Assembly (NCBI GenBank): GCA_035498405.1
Contig: DATKAE010000084.1
Coordinates: 169,687-233,686, forward strand
Source: DATBFU01 sp035498405
GTDB lineage: Bacteria > Acidobacteriota > Thermoanaerobaculia > UBA5066 > Gp7-AA6
Direction of reading: 5' to 3'
Length of the DNA: 64,000 bases
Below the pieces are notes generated by a model. The model was not told where the DNA came from, did not search any database, and worked only from the letters and a program-made list of their open reading frames with translations. This document shows positions 52,974-62,204 of this stretch, one piece after another (position 1 is the stretch's first letter; each line of letters begins with the position of its first letter). The position numbers and the translations under genes are program-made.

Positions 52974-54257
52974 CTATCGCTTCGCGTCGCTCGGAGCCCC
53001 CGTGATGAGCCGGGCGCCGCGCTGCCAGCTGAAGTAGGACCAGGCCCATTCGAAGAACACGATGAACCGATTTCGAAAACCGACGAGCTTCATGATGTGC
53101 ACGAAGCACCAGAAGAGCCACGCCGGGTAGCCCGAGAAGCGCAGCCAGCCCAAGTCCGCGATGGCGGCCGATCGCCCGAGAACGGCGAGGTTGCCGAGGT
53201 CGCGATACACGAACGGCAACGCGCTCTTTCCCGCAAGCCGTCGCGTTATGTTGCGGGCTGCGCAACGCCCCTGCTGGATCGCGGGCTGCGCCACACCGGG
53301 CAGGGGCCGGCCCGTCTGGTGAAGGAAGGCGGCCGCGTCGCCGATCACGAAGACTTCCGCGTGGCCGGGGATCGAAAGGTCTGGTTGGACGATCACCCGG
53401 CCGGCGCGGTCCAGAGGCGCGCCGAGTGAGCGGACCAGGGTAGAGGCGGTCACGCCGGCGTTCCAGAGCACCGTTTCCGCTTCGAGGCGCTGACCCGCGA
53501 ATTCCAGGAAACCGCGGCCGACCGCCGTCACGGCCGCTCCCGTGCGCACCTCCACGCCGAGCCGGCGCAGATCCCTCTCGGCGACGGCCGACAGCCTTTC
53601 GGGAAAGGCCGGGAGGATTCGAGGCCCGGCCTCGACCAGCAGGATTCGAGCCTCGCGAGGGTCGATCGAGCGAAAGTCGGACGCGAGAACGTGGCGCGAG
53701 ATTTCGGCGATCGCCCCGGCGAGCTCGACGCCGGTCGGGCCGCCTCCGACCAGGACGAACGTCAAGAGCGCTCGGCGCCGGTCGCCGTCGGGCTCGCGCT
53801 CGGCCTTTTCAAAGCCCAGCAGGATTCGCCGCCGGATCTCGAGAGCGTCGTCGAGATCCTTCAGGCCGGGCGCCCAAGCCCTCCAATCGTCGTGGCCGAA
53901 GTACGAGTCGCGCGACCCAGTCGCGAGGATCAGATAGTCGTAGCCGATTCGCCCGTCGGTCAGGACGACCTCACGCGCGGAGACGTCGACGCGCTCGGCA
54001 TCGGCCAGCAGGACGCGGGTGTTGCTCTGGCGGCGCAGGACCGAACGGATGGGGTACGCGATGTCGCCGGGCGAGAGCGCGGCGGTAGCGACCTGGTAGA
54101 GGAGGGGCTGAAAGAGGTGGTGGTTCCGCCGGTCGACCACCGTGACCTGGACGGGAGTGCGTCGGAGGGTTCGTGCCGCGGTCAAGCCTCCGAATCCCGC
54201 CCCGACGATCACGACACGCGGCGTAGCGTCGGCAAAGGCGGCTCCGGGGACGCTCAC
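52974..54257 (-). CDS. ndh: Type II NADH dehydrogenase
   Basis: A 427-residue FAD enzyme that passes electrons from NADH to quinone without pumping protons. FAD motif VVIVGAGFGGLTAARTLRR at the N-terminus, the NADH motif FVLVGGGPTGVELAGAIAE near residue 165, ILATGSRDSYFGHDDW, and FVIGDAAAF; the C-terminal amphipathic membrane-associated helices (WSYFSWQRGARLI) are present. GTG start, with TAGACT 6 nt before it. Confidence 0.94.
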   Translation of the reverse strand: MSVPGAAFADATPRVVIVGAGFGGLTAARTLRRTPVQVTVVDRRNHHLFQPLLYQVATAALSPGDIAYPIRSVLRRQSNTRVLLADAERVDVSAREVVLTDGRIGYDYLILATGSRDSYFGHDDWRAWAPGLKDLDDALEIRRRILLGFEKAEREPDGDRRRALLTFVLVGGGPTGVELAGAIAEISRHVLASDFRSIDPREARILLVEAGPRILPAFPERLSAVAERDLRRLGVEVRTGAAVTAVGRGFLEFAGQRLEAETVLWNAGVTASTLVRSLGAPLDRAGRVIVQPDLSIPGHAEVFVIGDAAAFLHQTGRPLPGVAQPAIQQGRCAARNITRRLAGKSALPFVYRDLGNLAVLGRSAAIADLGWLRFSGYPAWLFWCFVHIMKLVGFRNRFIVFFEWAWSYFSWQRGARLITGAPSDAKR

Positions 54258-54263
54258 GCGGGC

Positions 54264-54269
54264 AGTCTA
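54264..54269 (-). promoter_or_regulatory. -10 element of likely leaderless ndh promoter
   Basis: TAGACT on the minus strand, 6 nt before the GTG at 54257. Divergent from the element at 54298. Confidence 0.55.
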
Positions 54270-54297
54270 CGTCGGGCGAAAACTCGCCACACCGCGA

Positions 54298-54303
54298 TAG
54301 AAT
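54298..54303 (+). promoter_or_regulatory. -10 element before the PP2C phosphatase gene
   Basis: TAGAAT ends 10 nt before the ATG at 54314; no Shine-Dalgarno sequence. Confidence 0.5.
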
Positions 54304-54313
54304 CCCGCGCTCC

Positions 54314-55579
54314 ATGTCCACCGCCACGACAGGCAAGATCCTCTTCCGGCGCGTCGAGAAGGCCATCCAGGCGATCGAAGCGGCGAAGGACCCGTCCGAA
54401 ACGATCACGCACACGGCCGCCGCGGTGATCGAGCAATTCGAGGGAGTCCTCGGGGTCCGGGGCGGGAGACTCTACGAGCGCCGCGACGGCGGGTACGAGC
54501 TCGTGCGCACCTTCGGCGGCGTGCCCGAGGTTGCGCCGGGCTTGTTCATTTCCGACGGGTACCAGCCGATCGAGCGGGTCATCGACGAGGGCGTGGCCGT
54601 CATGGATTTGAGCGCGCCGGGCATCGATCCGGAGCTCGAGCGCCGGCTGGGAGCCGATCGGTTCGCCGCGATCGCGATCGGAGATGACGAGTACATCCTT
54701 TCCTTCTCCGTCGATCCGGCCGTGCCCGAGGAGGACCTCCTCTCCTCGCTCGGGATTCTTCGCCATGCGGTCGATCAGAAGTTGAAGCAGCACCGTTACG
54801 TCTCGGCCTTGAAGGAGGCCCGGAATATCCAGATGTCGATCCTCCCCAAGCGCGCCCTTCGCCGCGGAGAGGTGGAGATTGCGGGCTTCACGACGCCGGC
54901 CGAGCTGGTGGGCGGCGACTATTTCGACTTCATCCCGGTCTCGGATCGGATCCTGGGGGTGGCGATCGCCGACGCCTCCGGGCACGGGCTCCCGGCGGCC
55001 TTGCAGGTGCGCGACGTCTACACGGGGCTCCGGATGGCTGTGGAGCGCGACTTCAAGATCACGCGGACGGTCGAGCGACTGAATCGGATCATCCACGAGT
55101 CGCGCCTGACCACGCGTTTCGTTTCGCTCTTCTACGGAGAGATCGAGGAGAACGGCAGCCTGATGTACGTCAACGCCGGCCATCCCCACCCTCTTCACTT
55201 CCACGGCTCGAGCGTGACGCCGCTCGTTCAGACCGGCCTCGTCCTCGGGCCGACGGCCAACGCGTCCTACAGCCGCGGCTACCGGCGGCTCGACCAGGGC
55301 GACGCCCTCCTGCTGTATACCGACGGCATGGTCGAGGCGCACGGCGCCGATGGGGAGGAGTTCGGAATCGGAAGATTGACGCGGGCCTTTCTGGACCTGC
55401 GGCATCTGCCCTGCGACGAGCTCGTGCGCGCGCTCGTCCGGAAGGTTGCCGATTACGCGGGCGGGGGAGAGCCGGAGGACGATCGGACCGTCGTCGTCCT
55501 GAAGCGGCACGCCGGGCCTATTCCGCCGTCGGACGAGCGCCGCACTACCGGAACGTGGGCGGCGGTGAAGACCGGCTAG
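54314..55579 (+). CDS. GAF-PP2C (SpoIIE-type) serine phosphatase
   Basis: A 421-residue soluble protein. Residues ~20-165 form a GAF-like sensor, then the linker helix LKEARNIQMSILPKRALRRG leads into a SpoIIE/RsbU phosphatase: LVGGDYFDFIPV (~200), IADASGHGLPAALQV (~219), the MYVNAGHPHPLHF segment, LLLYTDGMVEAHG (~334) and EDDRTVVVLKR. The Asp residues for the Mn ions are all present. Such enzymes dephosphorylate anti-sigma-antagonist or related phosphoproteins; no partner switch is nearby. Confidence 0.9.
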   Translation: MSTATTGKILFRRVEKAIQAIEAAKDPSETITHTAAAVIEQFEGVLGVRGGRLYERRDGGYELVRTFGGVPEVAPGLFISDGYQPIERVIDEGVAVMDLSAPGIDPELERRLGADRFAAIAIGDDEYILSFSVDPAVPEEDLLSSLGILRHAVDQKLKQHRYVSALKEARNIQMSILPKRALRRGEVEIAGFTTPAELVGGDYFDFIPVSDRILGVAIADASGHGLPAALQVRDVYTGLRMAVERDFKITRTVERLNRIIHESRLTTRFVSLFYGEIEENGSLMYVNAGHPHPLHFHGSSVTPLVQTGLVLGPTANASYSRGYRRLDQGDALLLYTDGMVEAHGADGEEFGIGRLTRAFLDLRHLPCDELVRALVRKVADYAGGGEPEDDRTVVVLKRHAGPIPPSDERRTTGTWAAVKTG

Positions 55580-55617
55580 CCGCCCTCAACGCGACGCGAG
55601 GATCTCGCTGGTGACGG

Positions 55618-55821
55618 TCATCGCATGCCTTCGACCATTTCGAGGTTCGTGAGAATGCGCTGGAAACCGTAGGCGTAGGCACGGGCAGCTGGGAGGACTT
55701 TGATCGCGACGTCGCGGCCCAGGCGCGGGTCCTTCGCTCTGTAGACCTCGCCCATCCCTCCCGCGCCGAGGGATGCCAGGATCTCGTAGGGGCCCAGGCG
55801 GGTGCCCGCCGCGAGGGGCAT
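55618..55821 (-). pseudogene. Remnant of a serine/threonine kinase with TolB-type C-terminus (internal deletion)
   Basis: A 67-residue open frame. The first ~44 residues are the N-lobe start of a bacterial serine/threonine kinase: LGPYEILASLGAGGMGEVYRA (glycine loop) and the ATP-binding lysine in DVAIKVLP. The rest of the kinase (HRD, DFG, substrate lobe) is absent, and the final ~20 residues, AYAYGFQRILTNLEMVEGMR, match the very end of the WD40/TolB-type kinases common in Acidobacteria. The best reading is one large in-frame internal deletion between CTCCCA and GCTGCC. It cannot be an active kinase. Confidence 0.7.
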
Positions 55822-55834
55822 TTGGCGGAAGATT

Positions 55835-56773
55835 TTACGCCCGAGCTGCCTCGTGCTCGCCTCGGAAGAACGCCGCCGTCACCTTCAGCCCGTCTTCGAG
55901 CCGCGTGTAGGCCGGTAACCCGAAGTCGCGGCGGACCGCCGAGCCGTCGAGGACGCTGCGCCGCTGCTCGCCGGCGGGCGCCGGGGCGTGGGGCGGTGTG
56001 GCCTCGTAGCCGAACTCCCGGGCGAGCAGCTCGAAGAGCCGATTGACGGAGGTCTCGACCCCCGTGCCGAGGTTCCACGTGCCGCTGCGGTCGGTCGAGA
56101 CCGCCGCCGCTGCGGCGCGGCACAGGTCGTCCACGAAGACGTAGTCGCGCGTCTGATCGCCCGATCCGTTGATCTTGGGAGCGCGGTGGCCGAGCATCGC
56201 CTCCGAGAAGATCGCGACGACCCCGGCTTCTCCCGTCCCGTTCTGCCCCGGACCGTAGACGTTGGCGTAACGGAAGACCTGCGTCTGGAAGCCGTGCACG
56301 ACCCGGTAGTAGTACAAGTACTTTTCGATCGAAAGCTTGGCGCAGCCGTAAGGCGAGATCGGGTTGGTCGGATGGGTTTCCGGAGAGGGCCGGCCGCCTT
56401 CGGGCTCGCCGTAGAGTGCGCCGCCGGTCGACGCGAAGAGAACCCTCCGGACGCCGGCCCGCCGGCAGGCCTCGAAGAGCTTCAAGGATCCGAGGATGTT
56501 CGCCCGCGCATCGAACAGCGGATCCGACACGCTGTGACGCAGGTCGATCTGAGCGGCGTGATGGGAAACGAAGTCGATCTTCTCCTCCGAGAGCAGCGGC
56601 TCGAGGTCCGCCTCCGCGATGTCGGCCTTCACGAAGCGGGCGGCCGGCGGGACCTTTTCGCGGCGTCCTGCGGACAGGTCGTCCACGACGACGACGCGGT
56701 GGCCGTCGTCGAGGTGCCTCCGGGCCATTCTCGAGCCGATGAAACCGGCTCCGCCGGTAACCAGGATGTTCAT
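55835..56773 (-). CDS. NAD-dependent sugar-nucleotide epimerase (UDP-glucose 4-epimerase-like)
   Basis: A 312-residue extended SDR. NAD motif GGAGFIGS at the N-terminus, DDLSAGRREKV, SHHAAQIDLRHS, the catalytic Ser/Thr at FASTGGALYG, the YxxxK in SPYGCAKLSIEKY near residue 150, and RYANVYGPGQN. It probably makes UDP-galactose or a related nucleotide sugar for cell-surface glycans. The ATG at 56773 has GGAGA upstream. It lies 25 bases from the divergent glycosylase gene. Confidence 0.88.
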   Translation of the reverse strand: MNILVTGGAGFIGSRMARRHLDDGHRVVVVDDLSAGRREKVPPAARFVKADIAEADLEPLLSEEKIDFVSHHAAQIDLRHSVSDPLFDARANILGSLKLFEACRRAGVRRVLFASTGGALYGEPEGGRPSPETHPTNPISPYGCAKLSIEKYLYYYRVVHGFQTQVFRYANVYGPGQNGTGEAGVVAIFSEAMLGHRAPKINGSGDQTRDYVFVDDLCRAAAAAVSTDRSGTWNLGTGVETSVNRLFELLAREFGYEATPPHAPAPAGEQRRSVLDGSAVRRDFGLPAYTRLEDGLKVTAAFFRGEHEAARA

Positions 56774-56797
56774 AAAATCTCCGATCGGGATGCCCAC

Positions 56798-57412
56798 ATG
56801 ATAGCGGAACGCGCTCCCGATCCCCGCCTGCTTCTCGATCCCGTTTCGATGCGGTTGCGTCGAGCCGACCGCGCCTTCTTTCGACGGTCGACGGTGACCG
56901 TAGCGCGGGATCTGCTCGGAGCCTGGATCCTGCGGCGGTGGCGCGGCCGCTGGTACGGCGGGCGGATCGTCGAAACCGAGGCTTACCTCGGTCCGCGGGA
57001 CCGAGCGGCGCACTCCTGGGGAGGCCGGCGCACGGCGCGCAACGAGCCGATGTACGCGGAGGGGGGGCACCTCTACGTCTTCTTCGTGTACGGCATGCAC
57101 TACTGCGCCAACGTCGTGACGCGCCGGGAAGGGGTGGCGGAGGCGGTCCTGCTGCGGGCCGCCGAAGCTCCCGACGGGTCCCCGGCCCGGCTGCTTTCCG
57201 GTCCGGCCAAGCTCTGCGCCGGACTCGGGATCACGACTGCCTCGAGCGGCGAGGACCTGCTCGAGGGTCCGTTCGCCATCTTTCGCCGCCGCAGTCGGCG
57301 CCCGCGCACGGGGGCATCGCCCCGGGTGGGCGTGGAGTACGCGGGCGAAGCGGCGGGATGGCCCCTGCGCTTTTTCGACCGGGATTCCCGGTCGGTGTCC
57401 GGCCGCCGGTGA
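56798..57412 (+). CDS. 3-methyladenine/methylpurine-DNA glycosylase (MPG family)
   Basis: A 204-residue base-excision enzyme for alkylated purines. The family core is clear: FFRRSTVTVARDLLGAWILRR, GRIVETEAYLGPRDRAAHS (with the catalytic Glu), RNEPMYAEGGHLYVFFVYGMHYCANVV, and LLRAAEAPDG; the final strand is RVGVEYAGE. The ATG at 56798 is used; the ATG at 56849 would shorten the protein by 17 residues. Confidence 0.9.
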   Translation: MIAERAPDPRLLLDPVSMRLRRADRAFFRRSTVTVARDLLGAWILRRWRGRWYGGRIVETEAYLGPRDRAAHSWGGRRTARNEPMYAEGGHLYVFFVYGMHYCANVVTRREGVAEAVLLRAAEAPDGSPARLLSGPAKLCAGLGITTASSGEDLLEGPFAIFRRRSRRPRTGASPRVGVEYAGEAAGWPLRFFDRDSRSVSGRR

Positions 57413-57430
57413 CGCCGGCCGCGGCGCCGA

Positions 57431-59740
57431 TCAGTGCGTGGTCGGCGGCAACGCGCCGAGCGGCCCGGGCGAGCTCGAGACGACCGCGTTCTTCCCCGCG
57501 CGCTTGGCCCGATAGAGGGCCGCGTCGGCGCGGTCGACGAGCTCCTTCTTGCTGGAGGCGTCGTTCGGATACGCGGCCAGGCCGATCGAAACGGTCACTC
57601 GCAGGACATCGTCGGCCTCGGGGGGCCGGAAGAGCCGCTCGTCGATGCGCCGGCGGATGCGTTCGGCGACCTCCGCGGCGACCTCGGTCGGCGTCTCGGG
57701 AAGAATGACGGCGAACTCCTCTCCGCCGTAGCGCGCCACCAGATCCATGTCGCCCCGGACCTCGCTCCGGATCTCGGCCACGATGCGCTCGAGGATGGCG
57801 TCGCCGATCGGATGCCCGTACCGGTCGTTGATCGCCTTGAAGTCGTCGATGTCGAGCAGTAGGACCGAGAGCGGGCGGCCCTGGCGGTCGGCGCGGCCGA
57901 GCTCCCGCTGTAGCGACTCCTGGAAGTGCCGGTGGTTGTACGCGCCGGTCAGGCCGTCGCGGATGCTTTGCTCCTTGGCGTCGTTGTAGCGCCGGGCATT
58001 CTCGATGGCCGTGACGGCCTGGTTGGCGAAGATCTCGAGCGCCTGGATCGTCTCGAGCGAGGGCGCCTGGCCGCTCGACGGCTCATCCACGGAGAGGCAG
58101 CCGACGAGGCTCTCTCCCGAGACGAGGGGAATGAAGAGCATGTCGTACGCCCGCCAGCCGTTCAAGGCGCGGCGCGGCGGCGCCGCGGTGACGATGTCGT
58201 AGGGCCCGAGCTCGTCGGAAGAGCGATTGCGCACGAAGTAGGACTTGGAGACGCGGTTGCGGACGGTCCAGTGCTGGGTGATCTCGGTGGCCGGAACTTC
58301 CTGCCCCGAAATGTCGGGCCAGCGCTGGTCGAGGCCGTATTGCGCGCGCCGGATGAAAAGGTCTCGCTCGGCGTCGTAGAGAGAGAGCAACACGGCGTTG
58401 AAACCGAGGCTGCGGGCGACGGCGGTGACGATCGACTGGAAGAGCGCATCGGGGTTCAGGTGCCGCTTGACCTCGTTGGAGATCTCGAGAATCTGGGCGA
58501 GGGTCTCGGCGCGCTCGCGGTTGCGCTCGGACAGTTCCTGGACCTGAGCGCGGACGGCGCGGTCCTGGAGAACCAGGGCGATCTGGCCCGCGAGCGCCCG
58601 TAACGATTGAATCGCGGGCGGCGATTGCAGCGCCGCGAAAGAGCTCTCGAGGATCAGCAGGCCGGTGTTCAGCTCGTAGGTCGAGAGCCGGGCGATCAGC
58701 TGATGGCGGGTCGAGCTCGTCAGGCGGACCTCGCGCTGTTCCCCGGTCCGGGCCCATACGACCTCCGTCGTCACGTCCAACGCCTCGTCGAGTCGGCGGT
58801 TTCGGATCCACTCGCGGATCTCGGCCCGCCCCACGGTGGCCGAACCCTCGAGGTGAATTTCCATGTCTTCTCCGGAGTCCTCGACCCATTCGACGAAAGC
58901 CATGGCCTCGATCGGCAGCAATCGGCGCAGCGCTTCGAAGGTGCGCCGGTATCGGTCAGGGCGCGCCCCCAGCGCAAAGATGTTCGAGATCTCGCGCATG
59001 ACGTCGAGCTCGCGGTTCTCGCGGGTGACACGGTTGTACTTCTCCTCCATCGTGGAGAAGCCCCGCAAGACGAAGGAGGCGAGCACCACGGGGAAAAACG
59101 CCAACAACAAGCCCACGACACCGTGGTTGGCGTAGATGAGGATTTCGAGAACCACGATCGGCACGAGCAGGAGGAGCGCCACGAGCTGGAAGAGCGCCAT
59201 TCCGAGCAGGCGCTCCGGCGGCACCAGCCGGCCGAGCGACAAGTAGGCGAAGACGAGCAGCGTGTTGACGAAGAAGAAGACCAGCAGGATGACGGCCGCG
59301 GCGACCGCCACGGCTACCGGTCCGGTCGGCGGCTCCCGGAGGGAGTGGAACAGGAGCGCCGCGACACCGTAGGACAGCGCGAGCTGGGCCAGATCGAAGG
59401 CCGTCGAGAGCGTCAGGCGGCGGGTGCGTCCGAGGAGCTTCGCGATGACGTCCGCCGCCACACAGATCAGAATCGCGGCGCCGGGCGAGCCCAACAGCAG
59501 GATCACCGGGACCAGAGCCGCGGCCTCGAGGCCCAGGAAGTTGCCCGCATACCGCACGCGCAACCGGAACGCGAGGGCCGTCAGCCCGGTGAAGAAGGCG
59601 ATTTCGAGAGACCTTCCCCCCGGGATCGACGGGAGCTCCAGGAAAAAGAGCGCCGCCGCCGAGGCGACGACGGCGACCTGCAGCATCCGAAACGCCTGGT
59701 CGCGCCAATCGACTGCCGGCGCGGAGCTTCGAAGGGCCAT
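57431..59740 (-). CDS. Membrane multi-sensor GGDEF diguanylate cyclase
   Basis: A 769-residue protein. Seven or eight N-terminal membrane helices (~15-225) form a MASE-like sensor, followed by a coiled segment and two GAF-type regions (~235-385 and ~405-590), then GGDEF: RDGLTGAYNHRHFQESLQRE, LDIDDFKAINDRYGHPIGD and the active RYGGEEF near residue 669. The five residues before it are LVARY, preceded by RGDMD, so the usual RxxD inhibitory site is shifted and may not work. The gene follows the DUF4388 gene by 12 bases and is probably co-transcribed with it. Confidence 0.9.
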   Translation of the reverse strand: MALRSSAPAVDWRDQAFRMLQVAVVASAAALFFLELPSIPGGRSLEIAFFTGLTALAFRLRVRYAGNFLGLEAAALVPVILLLGSPGAAILICVAADVIAKLLGRTRRLTLSTAFDLAQLALSYGVAALLFHSLREPPTGPVAVAVAAAVILLVFFFVNTLLVFAYLSLGRLVPPERLLGMALFQLVALLLLVPIVVLEILIYANHGVVGLLLAFFPVVLASFVLRGFSTMEEKYNRVTRENRELDVMREISNIFALGARPDRYRRTFEALRRLLPIEAMAFVEWVEDSGEDMEIHLEGSATVGRAEIREWIRNRRLDEALDVTTEVVWARTGEQREVRLTSSTRHQLIARLSTYELNTGLLILESSFAALQSPPAIQSLRALAGQIALVLQDRAVRAQVQELSERNRERAETLAQILEISNEVKRHLNPDALFQSIVTAVARSLGFNAVLLSLYDAERDLFIRRAQYGLDQRWPDISGQEVPATEITQHWTVRNRVSKSYFVRNRSSDELGPYDIVTAAPPRRALNGWRAYDMLFIPLVSGESLVGCLSVDEPSSGQAPSLETIQALEIFANQAVTAIENARRYNDAKEQSIRDGLTGAYNHRHFQESLQRELGRADRQGRPLSVLLLDIDDFKAINDRYGHPIGDAILERIVAEIRSEVRGDMDLVARYGGEEFAVILPETPTEVAAEVAERIRRRIDERLFRPPEADDVLRVTVSIGLAAYPNDASSKKELVDRADAALYRAKRAGKNAVVSSSPGPLGALPPTTH

Positions 59741-59752
59741 GATCCTCGGCTC

Positions 59753-60877
59753 TTACTTCTTCGCCTTCCACCGGATGACGCCGTCCTTCAGGAACTTCTG
59801 GAAGATCATCAGGACTTCCAGTTCCCGGATCGGCGAGATCTTCATGATCGACTTGACGTCCCACTGCGCGTTGATGCGCGAGAGCACGAAGCCCTCGTGC
59901 GGCGAGAAGGTGCGCTCGGTGATCTCGGAGATGGGAATCGCGAGCTCCGGAACCTTCTCTCCCTTGATGCCATCCTTTTCGAGGCTCTGCTTGATGATTC
60001 GCTCCGCGTCGCGGATGCCTTCGGCGGCCCGCCCGTCCGCGGGATTCAGATCCGAGGCGACCTTGAACATCCGGTAGGCGGCCTGGGGATCGCGCTGCAG
60101 CTGCGCCATGCCGCGCTGCAGGAAGAGCTCGACCTCCTCCTCGGCCGCCGCCCCGCCCGTCGCCACGCGGCGACGGGCGCTGGCCTCGACCAGACCCATC
60201 GTTCCAGCGCGCATGCCCTCGAAGACGAGCCGCGAGACGTTGAATTCGGCGTTGTGGGTGTGGAGGGCGATTTCCTCGACCGTTCGCTGCCCGTCGACGT
60301 AGGGGACGATGAGCTTTTCCTGCTCGGAGAGCGTGTCGAGGTTCAGGGGCTTGAGGATCCGCGGCACGACCTGGTTGTCCGGGACCTCGACACGGATGCG
60401 TTTCCACTCGTCGAAGCGGCGCAACCCTTCCATGATGATGCCGGTCACGTCGAGCGACAGGGGCACCATCTTCAGCTCCGGCAACTCGCCGTCCACGAAC
60501 TCGAAGTTGCCCGCCTCCCAGAGGAAGACGTCGTAAATGGACTCCTCCGCCTTCTTGCGCATCAGCCGCAGCAGATCGGTCTCGGCAATCGCGTTGATCA
60601 TGACGAGGATCTTGCCGAGCAGGATGTTGGACTCTTCCTGAACCTCCATGGCCATCTTGAGCTCTTCCTCAGTGATGTAGCCGTGGGAGACGAGGAAGTG
60701 GCCCAAATACTCGCGCTGATCCGAGGAGGAGGAGGAATTGATTCGGCCGTTCTGGAAGTAGACGCGCTTCTCGATGCCCTTGCCCTCGATGAGCAGAGTC
60801 CCGGTTTTCTGGCCGAGAGACAGCCATTGAAGCAGCTCGGAGAGCTGCATCGTGTTCAGATTGCCGCTGATGCCCAC
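59753..60877 (-). CDS. DUF4388 (PATAN-like) regulatory protein
   Basis: A 374-residue soluble protein from GTG. The N-terminus is a DUF4388/PATAN domain (NLNTMQLSELLQWLSLGQKTGTLLIEG, KRVYFQNGRINSSSS), then a winged-helix-like part and a second repeat (EEIALHTHNAEFNVSRLVFEG), then a TPR-like segment (AYRMFKVASDLNPADGRAAEG). DUF4388 proteins are linked to gliding, polarity and cyclic-di-GMP signalling in Myxococcus and cyanobacteria. Pairing with the GGDEF gene downstream supports a signalling role. A TACAAT lies 21 nt before the start. Confidence 0.85.
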   Translation of the reverse strand: MGISGNLNTMQLSELLQWLSLGQKTGTLLIEGKGIEKRVYFQNGRINSSSSSDQREYLGHFLVSHGYITEEELKMAMEVQEESNILLGKILVMINAIAETDLLRLMRKKAEESIYDVFLWEAGNFEFVDGELPELKMVPLSLDVTGIIMEGLRRFDEWKRIRVEVPDNQVVPRILKPLNLDTLSEQEKLIVPYVDGQRTVEEIALHTHNAEFNVSRLVFEGMRAGTMGLVEASARRRVATGGAAAEEEVELFLQRGMAQLQRDPQAAYRMFKVASDLNPADGRAAEGIRDAERIIKQSLEKDGIKGEKVPELAIPISEITERTFSPHEGFVLSRINAQWDVKSIMKISPIRELEVLMIFQKFLKDGVIRWKAKK

Positions 60878-60898
60878 TCTGTTTTCCGGAACCTATCT

Positions 60899-60904
60899 AT
60901 TGTA
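60899..60904 (-). promoter_or_regulatory. -10 element of the DUF4388-GGDEF operon
   Basis: TACAAT on the minus strand, 21 nt before the GTG at 60877. It lies inside the 151-base gap after the acyl-CoA dehydrogenase gene; no clear -35. Confidence 0.45.
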
Positions 60905-61028
60905 AACGAAATGGTTTGCGCGCCCGGCCGCCCTCGTCGGGGAGCCGGGGGAGGCCCGCAAAGCCGGTGTCGAGGCACCGCGGCCCCCGAGCCGGGCGCC
61001 GGGGCTCACGTCCGTCAGAGAGCCTTCT

Positions 61029-62204
61029 CTATTCCGAAGGGGGGTTGTAGGACGGGATCCCCGTGACCGCCTCGCCGATCACCAGCGTGTGGATGTCGTG
61101 GGTCCCCTCGTAGGTGTACACGCTCTCGATGTTGGCGAGGTGCCGGAAGACCGGGTACTCGTTGACGACACCGTTGGCGCCGAGCGTCTCACGCGCGAGC
61201 TTCGCGCACTCTCGGGCGACCCAGACGTTGTTTCGCTTGGCCATCGAGACGTGGTGCGGCTTCATGGTCTTGGCGTCCTTCATCGAGCCGAGCTTCCAGG
61301 CCAGAAGCTGCCCCTTGGTGATCTCGGTGATCATCCAGGCCAGGCGCTGCTGGACGAGCTGGTGCGCGGCGATCGGGCGATCCTTCCACTGTTTGCGGCT
61401 CTTGGCGTAGTCGAGGGCGGCCTGGTAGGTCGCCATGGCGCTGCCCACGGCTCCCCAGGCGATGCCGTACCGGGCCTGCGTGAGGCAGGACAGCGGGCCC
61501 TTCAGCCCCTCGACCCCGGGCAGGATGGCATCGGCGGGAACCCGGCAGTCCTCGAAGGCAAGCTGCGAAGTGACCGAAGCCCGCAGCGACATCTTCCCCT
61601 TGTGCTCGAAGGTCGAGTAGCCCTTGGTGCCCTTTTCCACGAGAAAACCCCGCACCACGCCGTCGAGCTTGGCCCAGACGACGGCCACGTCGGCGATCGA
61701 GCCGTTGGTGATCCAGGCCTTCGCCCCGTTCAAGACGTAACCGCTGCCGTCCTTCTTCGCGGTCGTCCGCATGCCCGCGGGATTCGAGCCGAAATCGGGC
61801 TCCGTCAGCCCGAAACAGCCGATCGCCTCCGCCTTCGCGAGCCTCGGGATCCACCGGTCCTTCTGCTCCTTCGAGCCGAACGTATGGATCGGGAACATCA
61901 CGAGGCCCGACTGAACGGACACGAACGAGCGCAGGCCCGAGTCGCCGCGCTCGAGCTCCTGCATGATCAAGCCGTAGGAGATGTTGTCGAGGCCGGGAAG
62001 GCCGTACTCGGAGATCGTCGATCCGAAGAGGTGCATCTGGGCCATCTCGGGGACCAGTTCCTTCGGAAAACGCCCCTCCCAGGCGGCCTCTTCGATGATG
62101 GGGAGGACCTTGTCCTCGACCCAGCCCCGGACCGTGTCCCGGACCAAGCGCTGCTCCTCGGTCAGGAGCGTGTCGCAATCGAGATAGTCGACGTTGGCTG
62201 TCAC
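61029..62204 (-). CDS. gcdH: Glutaryl-CoA dehydrogenase-type acyl-CoA dehydrogenase
   Basis: A 391-residue flavoenzyme. Motifs: FGSTISEYGLPGLDNI, GCFGLTEPDFGSNPAGM, WITNGSIADVAVVWAK, RYGIAWGAVGSAMATYQ, and the catalytic-Glu segment SVYTYEGTHDIHTLVIG near the C-terminus. The overall pattern matches GcdH, which oxidises and decarboxylates glutaryl-CoA to crotonyl-CoA in lysine/tryptophan breakdown. No other pathway gene is adjacent. GTG start with AAGGAG upstream. Confidence 0.9.
   Translation of the reverse strand: MTANVDYLDCDTLLTEEQRLVRDTVRGWVEDKVLPIIEEAAWEGRFPKELVPEMAQMHLFGSTISEYGLPGLDNISYGLIMQELERGDSGLRSFVSVQSGLVMFPIHTFGSKEQKDRWIPRLAKAEAIGCFGLTEPDFGSNPAGMRTTAKKDGSGYVLNGAKAWITNGSIADVAVVWAKLDGVVRGFLVEKGTKGYSTFEHKGKMSLRASVTSQLAFEDCRVPADAILPGVEGLKGPLSCLTQARYGIAWGAVGSAMATYQAALDYAKSRKQWKDRPIAAHQLVQQRLAWMITEITKGQLLAWKLGSMKDAKTMKPHHVSMAKRNNVWVARECAKLARETLGANGVVNEYPVFRHLANIESVYTYEGTHDIHTLVIGEAVTGIPSYNPPSE

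Noticed and set aside
53010..53265. A small gene on the minus strand inside ndh
   Set aside because: It lies in another frame of a well-supported NADH dehydrogenase and has no motifs or start signal.
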